Below are positions 42,249 through 50,283 of a stretch of DNA of 64,000 bases, piece after piece. The stretch is from NCBI RefSeq assembly GCF_023100905.1, contig NZ_CP064686.1, positions 4,712,001 to 4,776,000 of the forward strand, in the 5' to 3' direction. Position numbers and translations under genes: made by a program. Source of the stretch: Bradyrhizobium sp. 4. GTDB taxonomy: Bacteria > Pseudomonadota > Alphaproteobacteria > Rhizobiales > Xanthobacteraceae. The first letter of the stretch is position 1; the number at the start of each line of letters is the position of its first letter. Below the pieces are notes generated by a model. That model saw only the letters and a program-made list of their open reading frames with translations. It did no database searches and had not been told where the DNA came from.

Positions 42249-43037
42249 TCAGGCAATCGTGTTGACGATGCCGCCTTCCGCGCGCAGCGCCGCACCGTTG
42301 GTCGCGGAGGCTTCCTTCGAAGCCGCATACACCACCATGTTGGCGATCTCGTCGACGCTGGCGAAGCGTTGGAGCAGCGAGCTTGGGCGATGCTGTTTGA
42401 CGAAATTGGCCGCGGCCTCATCGACCGACTGCCCGTTCTGCTTAGCGAGATCCTTCACGAAGGTCTCGACGCCTTCCGACATGGTCGGGCCCGGCAGCAC
42501 GGAATTGACGGTGACGCCGGTGCCGCGTGTGAGCTGCGCCAGGCCGCGCGCGACCGAGAGCTGCGCCGTCTTGCTCATGCCGTAGTGGATCATCTCGACG
42601 GGAATGTTGAGCCCTGATTCCGAGGAGATGAAGATGATTCGGCCCCAGTTGCGCTTGAGCATGCCCTTCATATACGCGCGTGACAGACGCACGCCGCTCA
42701 TCACGTTGACCTCGAAAAAGCGACTCCAGTCTTCGTCCGGAATGTCGAAGAAGTCTTTCGGCTCGAAGATGCCGGCATTGTTGATAAGGATGTCGACGTC
42801 TGGCAGCGCCGCCGCCAACGCCTTGCAGCCCGCCGCGGTCGAGACGTCGGCGGCGATGCCGCGGACCTTTCCGCCCGCCCCTTCCAGCTTGCGCACGGCC
42901 GCATCGACCTTGCCCTGGCCGCGTCCGTTGATCACGACGCTCGCACCGGAGCCGGCAAGGCCCTTGGCGATGGCGTGGCCGATGCCGGCGGTCGAGCCGG
43001 TGACGAGGGCGGTCTTTCCGGAAAGGTCGATCTTCAT
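42249..43037 (-). CDS. SDR family oxidoreductase
   Basis: A 262-residue classical short-chain dehydrogenase. Cofactor motif TGSTAGIG (13-20), NNAG (86-89), catalytic Tyr152 and Lys156 in YGMSK with Ser138 or Ser139 before. A Ser-rich stretch GSTAG points to NAD(P) binding without a clear choice. The substrate cannot be predicted. The ATG at 43037 is chosen. It precedes DUF1330 by nine bases. The C-terminus GGIVNTIA lacks the substrate-loop signatures of 3-oxoacyl-ACP reductases. Confidence 0.9.
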   Translation of the reverse strand: MKIDLSGKTALVTGSTAGIGHAIAKGLAGSGASVVINGRGQGKVDAAVRKLEGAGGKVRGIAADVSTAAGCKALAAALPDVDILINNAGIFEPKDFFDIPDEDWSRFFEVNVMSGVRLSRAYMKGMLKRNWGRIIFISSESGLNIPVEMIHYGMSKTAQLSVARGLAQLTRGTGVTVNSVLPGPTMSEGVETFVKDLAKQNGQSVDEAAANFVKQHRPSSLLQRFASVDEIANMVVYAASKEASATNGAALRAEGGIVNTIA

Positions 43038-43117
43038 GCGATGTCTCCATTGAAACTGACGGAGATATCGTGCGCTGCGCGGGCGGGTGCAATCGCCCCT
43101 CACCGACGCGTGAGGAT

Positions 43118-43957
43118 TTAGTTGCGAGGCGGAAGCGTCCGGAGAAACGCGATGATGGCATCGAGATCCTGGGCCGTCATGCTGGCATAGCCAGCATAGG
43201 CCATCGGCGGCTTCAGTTTGTGGCCGTCGCGTGCGATGCCTTGCGCAATCGCACGTTTGATTTCGTCGTCGCTCCACCCGCCGATGCCCGCGGCTATATC
43301 CGCGGTGATGTTGGCGGAGACGGATTCGCCCCACGGCCCCTTGAATGTCCGGCCGCCCTTGCCGCTCGCTCCGGCGAAATCGTGCACGACGGACGGGCCG
43401 TCCGGCGTGTGGCATTCCAGGCAATGGGCGATGGTCAGGAGATAGCGGCCGCGCGCAAGCCTGTCGGAAAGCTCAGCCTCGTTCGCCTGCTTGCCGGCGT
43501 AGATCGGCGTCTCCGGCTTCGGCGCGCTTCTGTATTCCGGCGGCGGCGTCTCGTGGCGTACGGCCGGCACTGAGCGCAAATAAGCTGCGAGCGCGTCGAG
43601 ATCGCGGGCCGTGAGCACGGTGTAGAACGCGGTCGGCATGATCGGCGCGACCCTGGTTCCGTTCGGCCTGACGCCGCTGACGAGAAACCGCTTCAGCTCG
43701 GCGTCGGTCCAGTTGCCGATGCCGGTGTCCTTGTCCGGTGTGATGTTGGAGCCAGAGACCTTGAAGGCGGGCTCGTCAAAAACCTGGCTGCCCCCGGAGA
43801 GCGCGCGAGAGAGATCGAGCCCTTGCGGCCCTCGCGGCGTGTGGCAGTTGTGGCAAACCATCACGCTGTTGACGAGATAGGCGCCGCGCTCGACGAGCGT
43901 CTCGCCAGAGGCCGGCGACATCAGCAGCGCCAGCGCAATCCCTGACACAATCCTCAT
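43118..43957 (-). CDS. Diheme cytochrome c
   Basis: A 279-residue exported cytochrome with a short signal sequence (about 1-18, MSPASGET). Heme sites are CHNCH (35-39) and CLECH (179-183), with axial Met candidates later. Two similar cytochrome c domains, each with the NITPDKDTGIG or NITADIAAGIG motif, suggest a duplication. It resembles the electron-transfer subunits of dehydrogenases and related periplasmic cytochromes. No dehydrogenase is adjacent. ATG at 43957. Confidence 0.92.
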   Translation of the reverse strand: MRIVSGIALALLMSPASGETLVERGAYLVNSVMVCHNCHTPRGPQGLDLSRALSGGSQVFDEPAFKVSGSNITPDKDTGIGNWTDAELKRFLVSGVRPNGTRVAPIMPTAFYTVLTARDLDALAAYLRSVPAVRHETPPPEYRSAPKPETPIYAGKQANEAELSDRLARGRYLLTIAHCLECHTPDGPSVVHDFAGASGKGGRTFKGPWGESVSANITADIAAGIGGWSDDEIKRAIAQGIARDGHKLKPPMAYAGYASMTAQDLDAIIAFLRTLPPRN

Positions 43958-44024
43958 CGAGAGCCCCCCGGTCGGAATCGCGTTCAACGAAACGATGCGC
44001 GGTATGAGATGCAGCCGCGCCATA

Positions 44025-44056
44025 CAAAAAAGCGGCGCCCGAAGGCGCCGCTTTCT
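44025..44056 (-). terminator. Intrinsic terminator of the ribosomal superoperon
   Basis: On the minus strand AAAGCGGCGCC-TTCG-GGCGCCGCTTT is a perfect hairpin with a stable tetraloop, then TTTTG. It lies 22 bases after the rplQ stop and so ends the str-S10-spc-alpha block. Confidence 0.93.
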
Positions 44057-44077
44057 GAAAACTCTCTACCGGTCGGC

Positions 44078-44494
44078 TTACGCCGCCTCGGCTTCCTTTT
44101 CCTGCACCGGACCGGAGTCCTGGCCCTTGGCATCGACGTCGCGATCGACGAACTCGATCACGGCCATCGGGGCGTTGTCGCCGTAGCGGAAGCCGGCCTT
44201 GATGATGCGGGTGTAGCCACCCTGGCGATCCTTGTAGCGGGGCGCGAGCGTGTCGAACAGCTTCCTGACCTGATCCTTGTCGCGCATCTCGGAGATGGCC
44301 TGGCGGCGCATGGCCAGCCCGCCCTTCTTGCCGAGGGTGATAAGCTTCTCGACGATCGGACGCAATTCCTTCGCCTTCGGCAGCGTGGTGACGATCTGCT
44401 CGTGCTTGATCAACGCGGCGCACATGTTGGCGAACATCGCGCGGCGATGCTCGGCGGTGCGGTTGAGCTTCCGATGAACCTTGCCGTGACGCAT
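44078..44494 (-). CDS. rplQ: 50S ribosomal protein L17
   Basis: A 138-residue L17. It opens with MRHGKVHRKLNRTAEHRRAM, the conserved start, and carries HEQIVTTLPKAKELRPIVEK and DRQGGYTRIIKAG. It binds 23S rRNA near domain I of the large subunit. As usual it follows rpoA and is the last gene of the alpha operon, with an intrinsic terminator 22 bases downstream. The acidic C-terminus with Ala/Glu is a small lineage-specific extension. Confidence 0.97.
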   Translation of the reverse strand: MRHGKVHRKLNRTAEHRRAMFANMCAALIKHEQIVTTLPKAKELRPIVEKLITLGKKGGLAMRRQAISEMRDKDQVRKLFDTLAPRYKDRQGGYTRIIKAGFRYGDNAPMAVIEFVDRDVDAKGQDSGPVQEKEAEAA

Positions 44495-44625
44495 TTTTCT
44501 ATTCCTTGAATTTCATTCGTCGCGACGGTTCGTCCGACTTATTGCTCAGGTGGGCTGCCTGCGTTCGCCCGCAAAGGCGCGAGGAATTCGCGCCTTTGCC
44601 TGTTCTTGGCCTGTTGTAGTTCGGA

Positions 44626-45657
44626 TCAGTAGTGATCCTCGAAGCGCTTGGCGAGCTCGTCGATGTTCTCCGGCGGCCAGCCCGGCACTTCCATGCCGAG
44701 ATGCAGACCCATCTGGGCCAGCACTTCCTTGATCTCGTTCAGCGACTTGCGGCCGAAGTTCGGAGTGCGGAGCATTTCGGCTTCCGACTTCTGCACGAGG
44801 TCGCCGATGTAGACGATATTGTCGTTCTTCAAGCAGTTGGCCGAACGCACCGACAGCTCGAGCTCGTCCACCTTCTTGAGGAAGGCCGGGTTGAAGGCGA
44901 GGTCCGGGATGATCTCCTGGGCGACTTCCTTGCGCGGCTCTTCGAAGTTGACGAACACGTTGAGCTGGTCCTGCAGGATGCGCGCAGCGTAGGCCACGGA
45001 ATCATCCGGCGTCAGCGCGCCGTTGGTCTCGATCGTCATGGTCAGCTTATCGTAGTCGAGGATCTGGCCCTCGCGGGTGTTCTCGACCTTGTAGGAGACC
45101 TTGCGGACCGGCGAGTACAGGCTGTCGACCGGGATCAGGCCGATCGGCGCGTCCTCGGGACGATTGCGCTCGGCGGGCACGTAGCCCTTGCCGGTGGCGA
45201 CCGTGAACTCCATGCGAATCTCCGCGCCCTCGTCGAGCGTGCAGATCTGCAGGTCCGGATTGAGCACGACGACGTCGCCGACGGTCTGAATGTCGCCGGC
45301 GGTGACGACGCCCGGGCCGGACTTCTTCACGACCATGCGCTTGGGGCCTTCGCCCTGCATCTTGATCGAGATGTCCTTGATGTTGAGCACGATGTCGGTG
45401 ACGTCCTCACGGACGCCCGCGATCGAGGAGAACTCGTGCAGCACGCCGTCGATGTGCACCGACTGCACAGCCGCGCCCTGGAGCGACGACAGCAGGATGC
45501 GGCGCAGCGCGTTGCCGAGCGTCTGGCCGAAGCCGCGCTCGAGCGGCTCGGCGACGATGGTCGCGAAACGGTTCGAATCGCTGCCGGGCTGCACCTGGAG
45601 CTTGTTCGGTCGAATCAGTTCTTGCCAATTTTTCTGGATCGTCACTGTTTCACCCAT
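44626..45657 (-). CDS. rpoA: RNA polymerase alpha subunit
   Basis: A 343-residue alpha subunit. The N-terminal domain (1-235) holds the dimer interface and assembly sites, with FGQTLGNALRRILLSS as landmark. A flexible linker leads to the C-terminal domain (about 255-343), which binds UP elements and activators: ELSVRSANCLKNDNIVYIGD covers the Arg equivalent to E. coli Arg265. It is between rpsK and rplQ. The unit is highly conserved and its length normal. Confidence 0.98.
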   Translation of the reverse strand: MGETVTIQKNWQELIRPNKLQVQPGSDSNRFATIVAEPLERGFGQTLGNALRRILLSSLQGAAVQSVHIDGVLHEFSSIAGVREDVTDIVLNIKDISIKMQGEGPKRMVVKKSGPGVVTAGDIQTVGDVVVLNPDLQICTLDEGAEIRMEFTVATGKGYVPAERNRPEDAPIGLIPVDSLYSPVRKVSYKVENTREGQILDYDKLTMTIETNGALTPDDSVAYAARILQDQLNVFVNFEEPRKEVAQEIIPDLAFNPAFLKKVDELELSVRSANCLKNDNIVYIGDLVQKSEAEMLRTPNFGRKSLNEIKEVLAQMGLHLGMEVPGWPPENIDELAKRFEDHY

Positions 45658-45769
45658 ACAGGCCAGTCAAACTGCCGTTGCAGATACTGGCGTTGGAGAA
45701 AGGCCACAGGTCGCACCTGCGGCTTCTTAAAAAAGTCATCGCGGGCGACGATGCGCCCGCAACTTCGTA

Positions 45770-46159
45770 TCAAACGCGCCGACGCTTGCGGGGACGGCAA
45801 CCGTTGTGCGGGATCGTGGTCACGTCGCGGATCGAGGTGACGGTGAAGCCCGCGGCCTGGAGCGCCCGGAGCGCCGATTCGCGGCCCGAACCGGGACCGG
45901 CGACTTCGACTTCCAGCGTGCGCATGCCGTGTTCCTGCGCCTTCTTCGACACGTCCTCGGCCGCAACCTGTGCGGCATACGGGGTCGACTTGCGCGAGCC
46001 CTTGAAGCCCATCGTGCCGGCGGAGGACCAGGCGATCGTGTTGCCCTGCGCATCGGTGATGGTGATGGTCGTGTTGTTGAACGACGAGTTCACGTGCGCG
46101 ACGCCGGAGGCGATGTTCTTGCGCTCACGACGACGAACGCGGGTGGCTTCCTTGCCCAT
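45770..46159 (-). CDS. rpsK: 30S ribosomal protein S11
   Basis: A 129-residue S11. It has HVNSSFNNTTITITDAQGN and the C-terminal NGCRPRKRRRV, which binds 16S rRNA in the platform near the E site. The position between rpsM and rpoA is typical. The 110-base gap to rpoA holds no gene. Confidence 0.98.
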   Translation of the reverse strand: MGKEATRVRRRERKNIASGVAHVNSSFNNTTITITDAQGNTIAWSSAGTMGFKGSRKSTPYAAQVAAEDVSKKAQEHGMRTLEVEVAGPGSGRESALRALQAAGFTVTSIRDVTTIPHNGCRPRKRRRV

Positions 46160-46282
46160 AGACTACCTTTCCTGAAGATCTCAAACGCCGCCGTAATGCC
46201 AGCGGCTACACCTGTAGAACGAAAGGCGTGTGGCGAACGGGTCATCCCCGGGTCGCCACACGCCGTAATTGGATGCGAAAAC

Positions 46283-46651
46283 TTACTTCTTCTTGCCGGC
46301 GATGGCCTTGGCCGGACCCTTGCGCGTGCGCGCATTGGTGTGGGTACGCTGGCCACGCACCGGCAGACCGCGACGATGGCGCAGGCCGCGGTAGCAGCCG
46401 AGATCCATCAGACGCTTGATGTTGATGCCGACCTCACGACGCAAATCGCCCTCGACGAGATAGTCGCGGTCGATCACTTCGCGGATCTGAAGCACTTCGG
46501 CGTCGCTGAGCTGATTGACCCGACGATCGTCCGGGATTTTGACCTTCTCCATGATCTCACCGGCGATCTTCTGACCGATGCCATGGATGTACTGGAGCGC
46601 GATCAGCACGCGCTTGTTGGTCGGGATGTTCACGCCGGCAATACGGGCCAC
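46283..46651 (-). CDS. rpsM: 30S ribosomal protein S13
   Basis: A 122-residue S13 of the 30S head. The start is MARIAGVNIPTNKRVLIALQ. A helix-two-turn-helix includes GIGQKIAGEIMEK, and the C-terminal tail RTHTNARTRKGPAKAIAG reaches the P-site tRNA. It is the first gene of the alpha-type group after adk. Its upstream gap of 187 bases may hold a promoter. rpmJ (L36) and infA are not between adk and rpsM here. Confidence 0.98.
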   Translation of the reverse strand: MARIAGVNIPTNKRVLIALQYIHGIGQKIAGEIMEKVKIPDDRRVNQLSDAEVLQIREVIDRDYLVEGDLRREVGINIKRLMDLGCYRGLRHRRGLPVRGQRTHTNARTRKGPAKAIAGKKK

Positions 46652-46838
46652 GGCCTTCTCTCCTGTCGCCGATCCCTCGTCAGGAATCGGGCTTTAAGTG
46701 CTTGGTTTCTCGGGCAGGTGTTCACAAACGCGAACACGACGCCCACCCCTGGTCTTCCTGGGGCCCGGCATCGTTTGAAACTATCCGACTTGGATGCGGG
46801 GCTTATTAGGGGATTCAGGGGGCTTTCGTCAACCGCTG
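46652..46838. other. Gap between adk and rpsM
   Basis: A 187-base non-coding gap. A weak hairpin GTGTTC-ACAAACGC-GAACAC lies near 46717-46738. I see no rpmJ or infA open frame. It could carry a promoter for rpsM, but none can be placed with confidence. Confidence 0.4.
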
Positions 46839-47732
46839 CTAGCGCTTAGCTCGCCTTTTCGTGACCTTTTTTGCGGCCTTTTTGGCACCTTTCTTGACAG
46901 CCTTCCTGGCGGTCTTTTTGGCTGCCTTTTTCTTCACGGTTTTCTTGACGGCTTTCTTGGCCGCCTTCTTAGGACCCTTCACGGCCTTCTTGGCCGCTTT
47001 CCTGGATTTGGCGGCCTTTTTGGCCGCCTTCGCCGGCTTTTTGGCCGATTTCTTCGCCGCCTTGGCCTTTTTGGCCGGGGCCGCCTTGGCCGCGCGCCGG
47101 GCGGAGGCCTTGCCGGGCGTCTTGCCATGCGTCTTGGGCTCGACCGCCCCAAGCGCCAGGAGCAGGCGATGGATGGCGCGGGTGACCTCGTCGATCGCCA
47201 TCATGCCGTCGATGGTCGAGAGCTTCCGCCGCTCGGAATAGTAGTGAATCAGCGGTTCCGTCTGGTTGCGGTAGCTGGCCAACCGCTTGGTCAGGACCTC
47301 CGGGGTGTCGTCGAGTCGGACCTCCTCCCCGCGCTCGCGCATCTGGGCGACGCGGGTCTCGACACGGTTCAGGAGTGCACTCTCGTTGACGCGGAGCTCG
47401 ATCACGGCGTCGAGCTTGAGGTGCTTGTGCTTGAGCAGCTCATCCAGCGCCTCGGCCTGCGGCACAGTGCGCGGGAAACCGTCGAGGATGAAACCGTTTT
47501 TGGCATCCGGCTGATCGATTCGATCGGAGATGATTCCGACCACGACATCGTCGGGCACAAGACCGCCGCTGGCCATGATCTCCTTGGCCTTGAGACCGAC
47601 CGGCGTTCCGGCCGCCACCGCGGCACGCAACATCTCGCCGGTCGAGAGTTGGACGATGCCATAGCGCTGCACCAGCAGCTGCGCCTGGGTGCCCTTGCCC
47701 GATCCCGGCGGCCCCAGAAGTATAATTCTCAT
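46839..47732 (-). CDS. adk: Adenylate kinase with histone-H1-like tail
   Basis: A 297-residue adenylate kinase fused to a basic tail. Residues 1-207 are the kinase: P-loop GPPGSGKGT at 7-15, DGFPRTVPQAEAL with the nucleotide-binding Arg, and a short LID (RVETRVAQMRERGEEVRLDD) without zinc ligands, as in alphaproteobacteria. Residues 208-297 contain 37 Lys, 30 Ala and 7 Arg with no acidic residue, in KKAAK-like repeats. Such tails bind nucleic acid in histone H1 and similar proteins. The frame is continuous. It sits between secY and rpsM, its usual place. Confidence 0.95.
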   Translation of the reverse strand: MRIILLGPPGSGKGTQAQLLVQRYGIVQLSTGEMLRAAVAAGTPVGLKAKEIMASGGLVPDDVVVGIISDRIDQPDAKNGFILDGFPRTVPQAEALDELLKHKHLKLDAVIELRVNESALLNRVETRVAQMRERGEEVRLDDTPEVLTKRLASYRNQTEPLIHYYSERRKLSTIDGMMAIDEVTRAIHRLLLALGAVEPKTHGKTPGKASARRAAKAAPAKKAKAAKKSAKKPAKAAKKAAKSRKAAKKAVKGPKKAAKKAVKKTVKKKAAKKTARKAVKKGAKKAAKKVTKRRAKR

Positions 47733-47943
47733 CGGCGTACGCCCCCCGATTGGTGCGCGATACGTCGCGCACCTGTGTTTTAAAGTCCAGTTACAGTGCA
47801 AATCATAATCAGCGCCGCACCGCTACCCATATCATAGGGGAGCAAATGGCCGGACGCCAAGAAGCCTTTGAGATCAGTGATTGCGCTTCAGTGCGAGTGG
47901 CTCTGCCGATGCCACCGGATGGCTGGCTGGCCGCTCCCGCAGG

Positions 47944-47990
47944 CGCCGCGCGTTACTCGCGCGGCGAATCGGCGGCGCAATTGCGCCGCC
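47944..47990 (-). other. Twin hairpins between secY and adk
   Basis: CGCCGCGCG at 47944-47952 pairs with 47958-47966, and a 20-base perfect palindrome at 47971-47990 follows directly. Both lie 17-63 bases downstream of the secY stop. Neither has a following U tract on the minus strand, so RNA stability or processing is more likely than termination. The rest of 47733-48006 holds no supported gene. Confidence 0.6.
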
Positions 47991-48006
47991 TGAGAGGACT
48001 CCGCGC

Positions 48007-49338
48007 TTAACGGCGCCGGCCGCGCAGCTTCGATTTCCGGATCAGACCTTCGTACTGATGCGCCAGGAGATAGCCCTGCACCTGCGCCACCGTGTCCATG
48101 GTGACGCTGACGACGATCAGCAGCGAAGTGCCGCCAAAGTAGAACGGCACCGAGGCGTAGGAGATCAGGATTTCCGGAATCAAGCAGACGATCGCCAGGT
48201 AGACCGCGCCGAGCACGGTAATGCGCGACAGCACGTAGTCGATATATTCCGCGGTACGCTCGCCCGGACGGATACCCGGAATGAAGCCGCCGTGCTTCTT
48301 CAGATTGTCTGCGGTCTCGGTCGGATTGAACACGATCGCGGTGTAGAAGAAGGCGAAGAACACAATCAGCGCCAGATACATGATCAGGAACAGCGGACGG
48401 CCGTGGCCGAGCTGGGTGTTGATCCACTGGAACCATTCCGGCCCGCTGCCCGCGTTGAAGTTCGCAACCGTGGTCGGCAGCAGCAGCAACGAGGACGCGA
48501 AGATCGGCGGGATCACGCCCGAAGTGTTGAGCTTGAGCGGCAGATGCGAGGACTGCCCCTCGAACATCTTGTTGCCGACCTGGCGCTTCGGATACTGGAT
48601 CAAGAGCCGGCGCTGGGCGCGCTCCACGAACACGATGAAGGCGATCACGGCCACCGCCATGATGATGACGACGAGAATCAGGCCGGTCGACATCGCACCC
48701 TGACGGCCGAGCTCGAGCATGTTGGCGAGAGCGGCGGGCAGCTCGGCGACGATGCCGGAGAGAATGATCAGGGAAATGCCGTTGCCGATGCCGCGCGAGG
48801 TGATCTGCTCGCCCAGCCACATCAGGAACATGGTGCCGCCGGTCAGCGTGATCGCGGTGGACAGACGGAAGAACATGCCGGGGTCGCTGACGACGTTGCC
48901 GGCGCCTTCGAGGCCCACCGCGATGCCGTAGGACTGGAACGCGGCCAGGATCACCGTGAGATAGCGGGTGTACTGGTTCAGCAGCTTGCGGCCGGACTCG
49001 CCTTCCTTCTTCAGCGCCTCGAGCTGCGGCGAGACGGTGGTCAGGAGCTGGATGATGATGGAGGCCGAGATGTACGGCATGATGTTCAGCGCAAAGATCG
49101 CCATGCGGTGAATGCCGCCGCCGGCGAACATGTTGAACATGCCGAGGATGCCGCCCGCCTGGGAGCGGAAGACCTGCTCCCAGATGTTGGGATCGATGCC
49201 GGGCAGCGGGATGTAGGTCCCGAGCCGATAAACGAGCAGCGCGCCCAGGGTGAACCAGATGCGCTTCTTCAGTTCGTCGGCCTTGGCAAACGCACCGAAA
49301 TTGAGATTGGCTGCCAGTTGTTCCGCTGCAGAGGCCAT
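48007..49338 (-). CDS. secY: Protein translocase subunit SecY
   Basis: A 443-residue ten-helix pore subunit of the Sec translocon. Landmarks are FTLGALLVYRLGTYIPLPGI in helix 1, the plug region, and GIGNGISLIILSGI between helices 4 and 5. The cytosolic C5 loop is PGIRPGERTAEYIDYVLSRI. It follows rplO and precedes adk, the normal order of the spc operon. Length is normal. Confidence 0.98.
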   Translation of the reverse strand: MASAAEQLAANLNFGAFAKADELKKRIWFTLGALLVYRLGTYIPLPGIDPNIWEQVFRSQAGGILGMFNMFAGGGIHRMAIFALNIMPYISASIIIQLLTTVSPQLEALKKEGESGRKLLNQYTRYLTVILAAFQSYGIAVGLEGAGNVVSDPGMFFRLSTAITLTGGTMFLMWLGEQITSRGIGNGISLIILSGIVAELPAALANMLELGRQGAMSTGLILVVIIMAVAVIAFIVFVERAQRRLLIQYPKRQVGNKMFEGQSSHLPLKLNTSGVIPPIFASSLLLLPTTVANFNAGSGPEWFQWINTQLGHGRPLFLIMYLALIVFFAFFYTAIVFNPTETADNLKKHGGFIPGIRPGERTAEYIDYVLSRITVLGAVYLAIVCLIPEILISYASVPFYFGGTSLLIVVSVTMDTVAQVQGYLLAHQYEGLIRKSKLRGRRR

Positions 49339-49490
49339 CTTGGACTTTCTCCCGCCGCTTTTTGCGCCGTTATGCCCGCGGCCGGGCTACATTATACCGG
49401 ACACCGGACATTATCTGGGGCTACGGCTTCGATAAGTCCATCGTCCCGCATGCGTAAAGGCCCGCGAGCCGCGGGCCAATGACGCAGTTG

Positions 49491-49976
49491 TTACGCCGCC
49501 TCGCCTTCTTCCTTGGCAGGCGCGAGGATCTTCACCGAGCCGCCGGCCTTCTCGACCGCCGCGATCGCGGTCTTTGAGGCGCCGTGCACTTCGATGTTGA
49601 GCTTGGCCTTGAACTCGCCGCGGCCGAGCAGCCGCAGGCCACCCTTGGCGCGGCGCAGCACGCCAGCCTTGACCAGGGATTCGACGTTAACGATGCTGCC
49701 GGCATCGATCTTCTTGGCATCGACCGCGTCCTGAAGCCGGTCGAGATTGATCTCGGCGAACTCGATGCGGAAGATGTTGTTGAAGCCGCGCTTGGGCAGA
49801 CGGCGATGCAAGGGCATCTGACCGCCTTCGAAACCCTTGATGCGCACGCCCGAACGCGCGGTCTGGCCCTTGCCACCGCGGCCGGCCTGCTTGCCCTTGC
49901 CCGAACCAATGCCGCGGCCGACGCGCATACGCTTCTTGCGTGAGCCGGCATTGTCGGCGATATCGCTGAGCTTCAT
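49491..49976 (-). CDS. rplO: 50S ribosomal protein L15
   Basis: A 161-residue L15. The Gly/Lys/Arg-rich N-terminus (KRMRVGRGIGSGKGKQAG) and the central GFEGGQMPLHRRLPKRGF are typical. It helps assemble the 50S central region. A palindromic element separates it from rpmD. The acidic tail KEEGEAA is a short extension. Confidence 0.98.
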   Translation of the reverse strand: MKLSDIADNAGSRKKRMRVGRGIGSGKGKQAGRGGKGQTARSGVRIKGFEGGQMPLHRRLPKRGFNNIFRIEFAEINLDRLQDAVDAKKIDAGSIVNVESLVKAGVLRRAKGGLRLLGRGEFKAKLNIEVHGASKTAIAAVEKAGGSVKILAPAKEEGEAA

Positions 49977-49996
49977 CGCCCTGCTCCTTGTTTCTT

Positions 49997-50045
49997 GCGC
50001 ATGACCTTCACCGAAAACGGGTCCCCGCTTTTCGGGATCGTGCGC
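49997..50045. repeat. Rhizobial palindromic element inside the spc operon
   Basis: CCGAAAACGG near 50011-50020 and CGCTTTTCGGG near 50026-50035 form the central pair. Outer arms GCGCATGA and TCGTGCGC close it at 49997 and 50045. The layout fits the ATGA...TTTTCGGGATCGTGC palindromes dispersed in Rhizobiales. It lies between rplO and rpmD and is transcribed in the operon. Confidence 0.8.
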
Positions 50046-50051
50046 CTTTGC

Positions 50052-50258
50052 TTACTTCTCGTCGACGATGCGAACGAGATGGTGAACCTTCAAGATCATG
50101 CCGCGCACCGCCGGGGTGTCCGGCAGTTCGCTGGTGCGGCCGATCTTGTTGAGCTTGAGCCCGATCAGCGTCGAGCGCTGCGAGTGATGGCGGCGGATCG
50201 CGCTGCCGGTCTGCTCGATCTTGATCGTCTTTGCGGTCGTAACGGCACTCTTGGCCAT
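50052..50258 (-). CDS. rpmD: 50S ribosomal protein L30
   Basis: A 68-residue L30, slightly longer than the E. coli form. It shows IRRHHSQRSTLIGLKLNKIG and VRGMILKVHHLVRI, the conserved core of the two-strand, two-helix protein. It is between rpsE and rplO. The palindromic element lies six bases after the stop. Confidence 0.96.
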   Translation of the reverse strand: MAKSAVTTAKTIKIEQTGSAIRRHHSQRSTLIGLKLNKIGRTSELPDTPAVRGMILKVHHLVRIVDEK

Positions 50259-50283
50259 GGGCGTCTACTCCGAAAAGCTTCCG

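Noticed and set aside
46652..46838. Search for infA or rpmJ near secY-adk-rpsM
   Set aside because: No 37- to 72-codon frame with L36 or IF-1 features was found in the gap.
46842..47111. The Lys/Ala tail of adk as a separate gene or frameshift artefact
   Set aside because: The frame is continuous, no alternative start with ribosome site precedes the tail, and the codon bias matches the kinase part.
47846..48010. 54-codon plus-strand frame with GGGGAG before ATG between adk and secY
   Set aside because: It spans the twin hairpins, lies antisense to the operon and runs into the secY end. No protein features.
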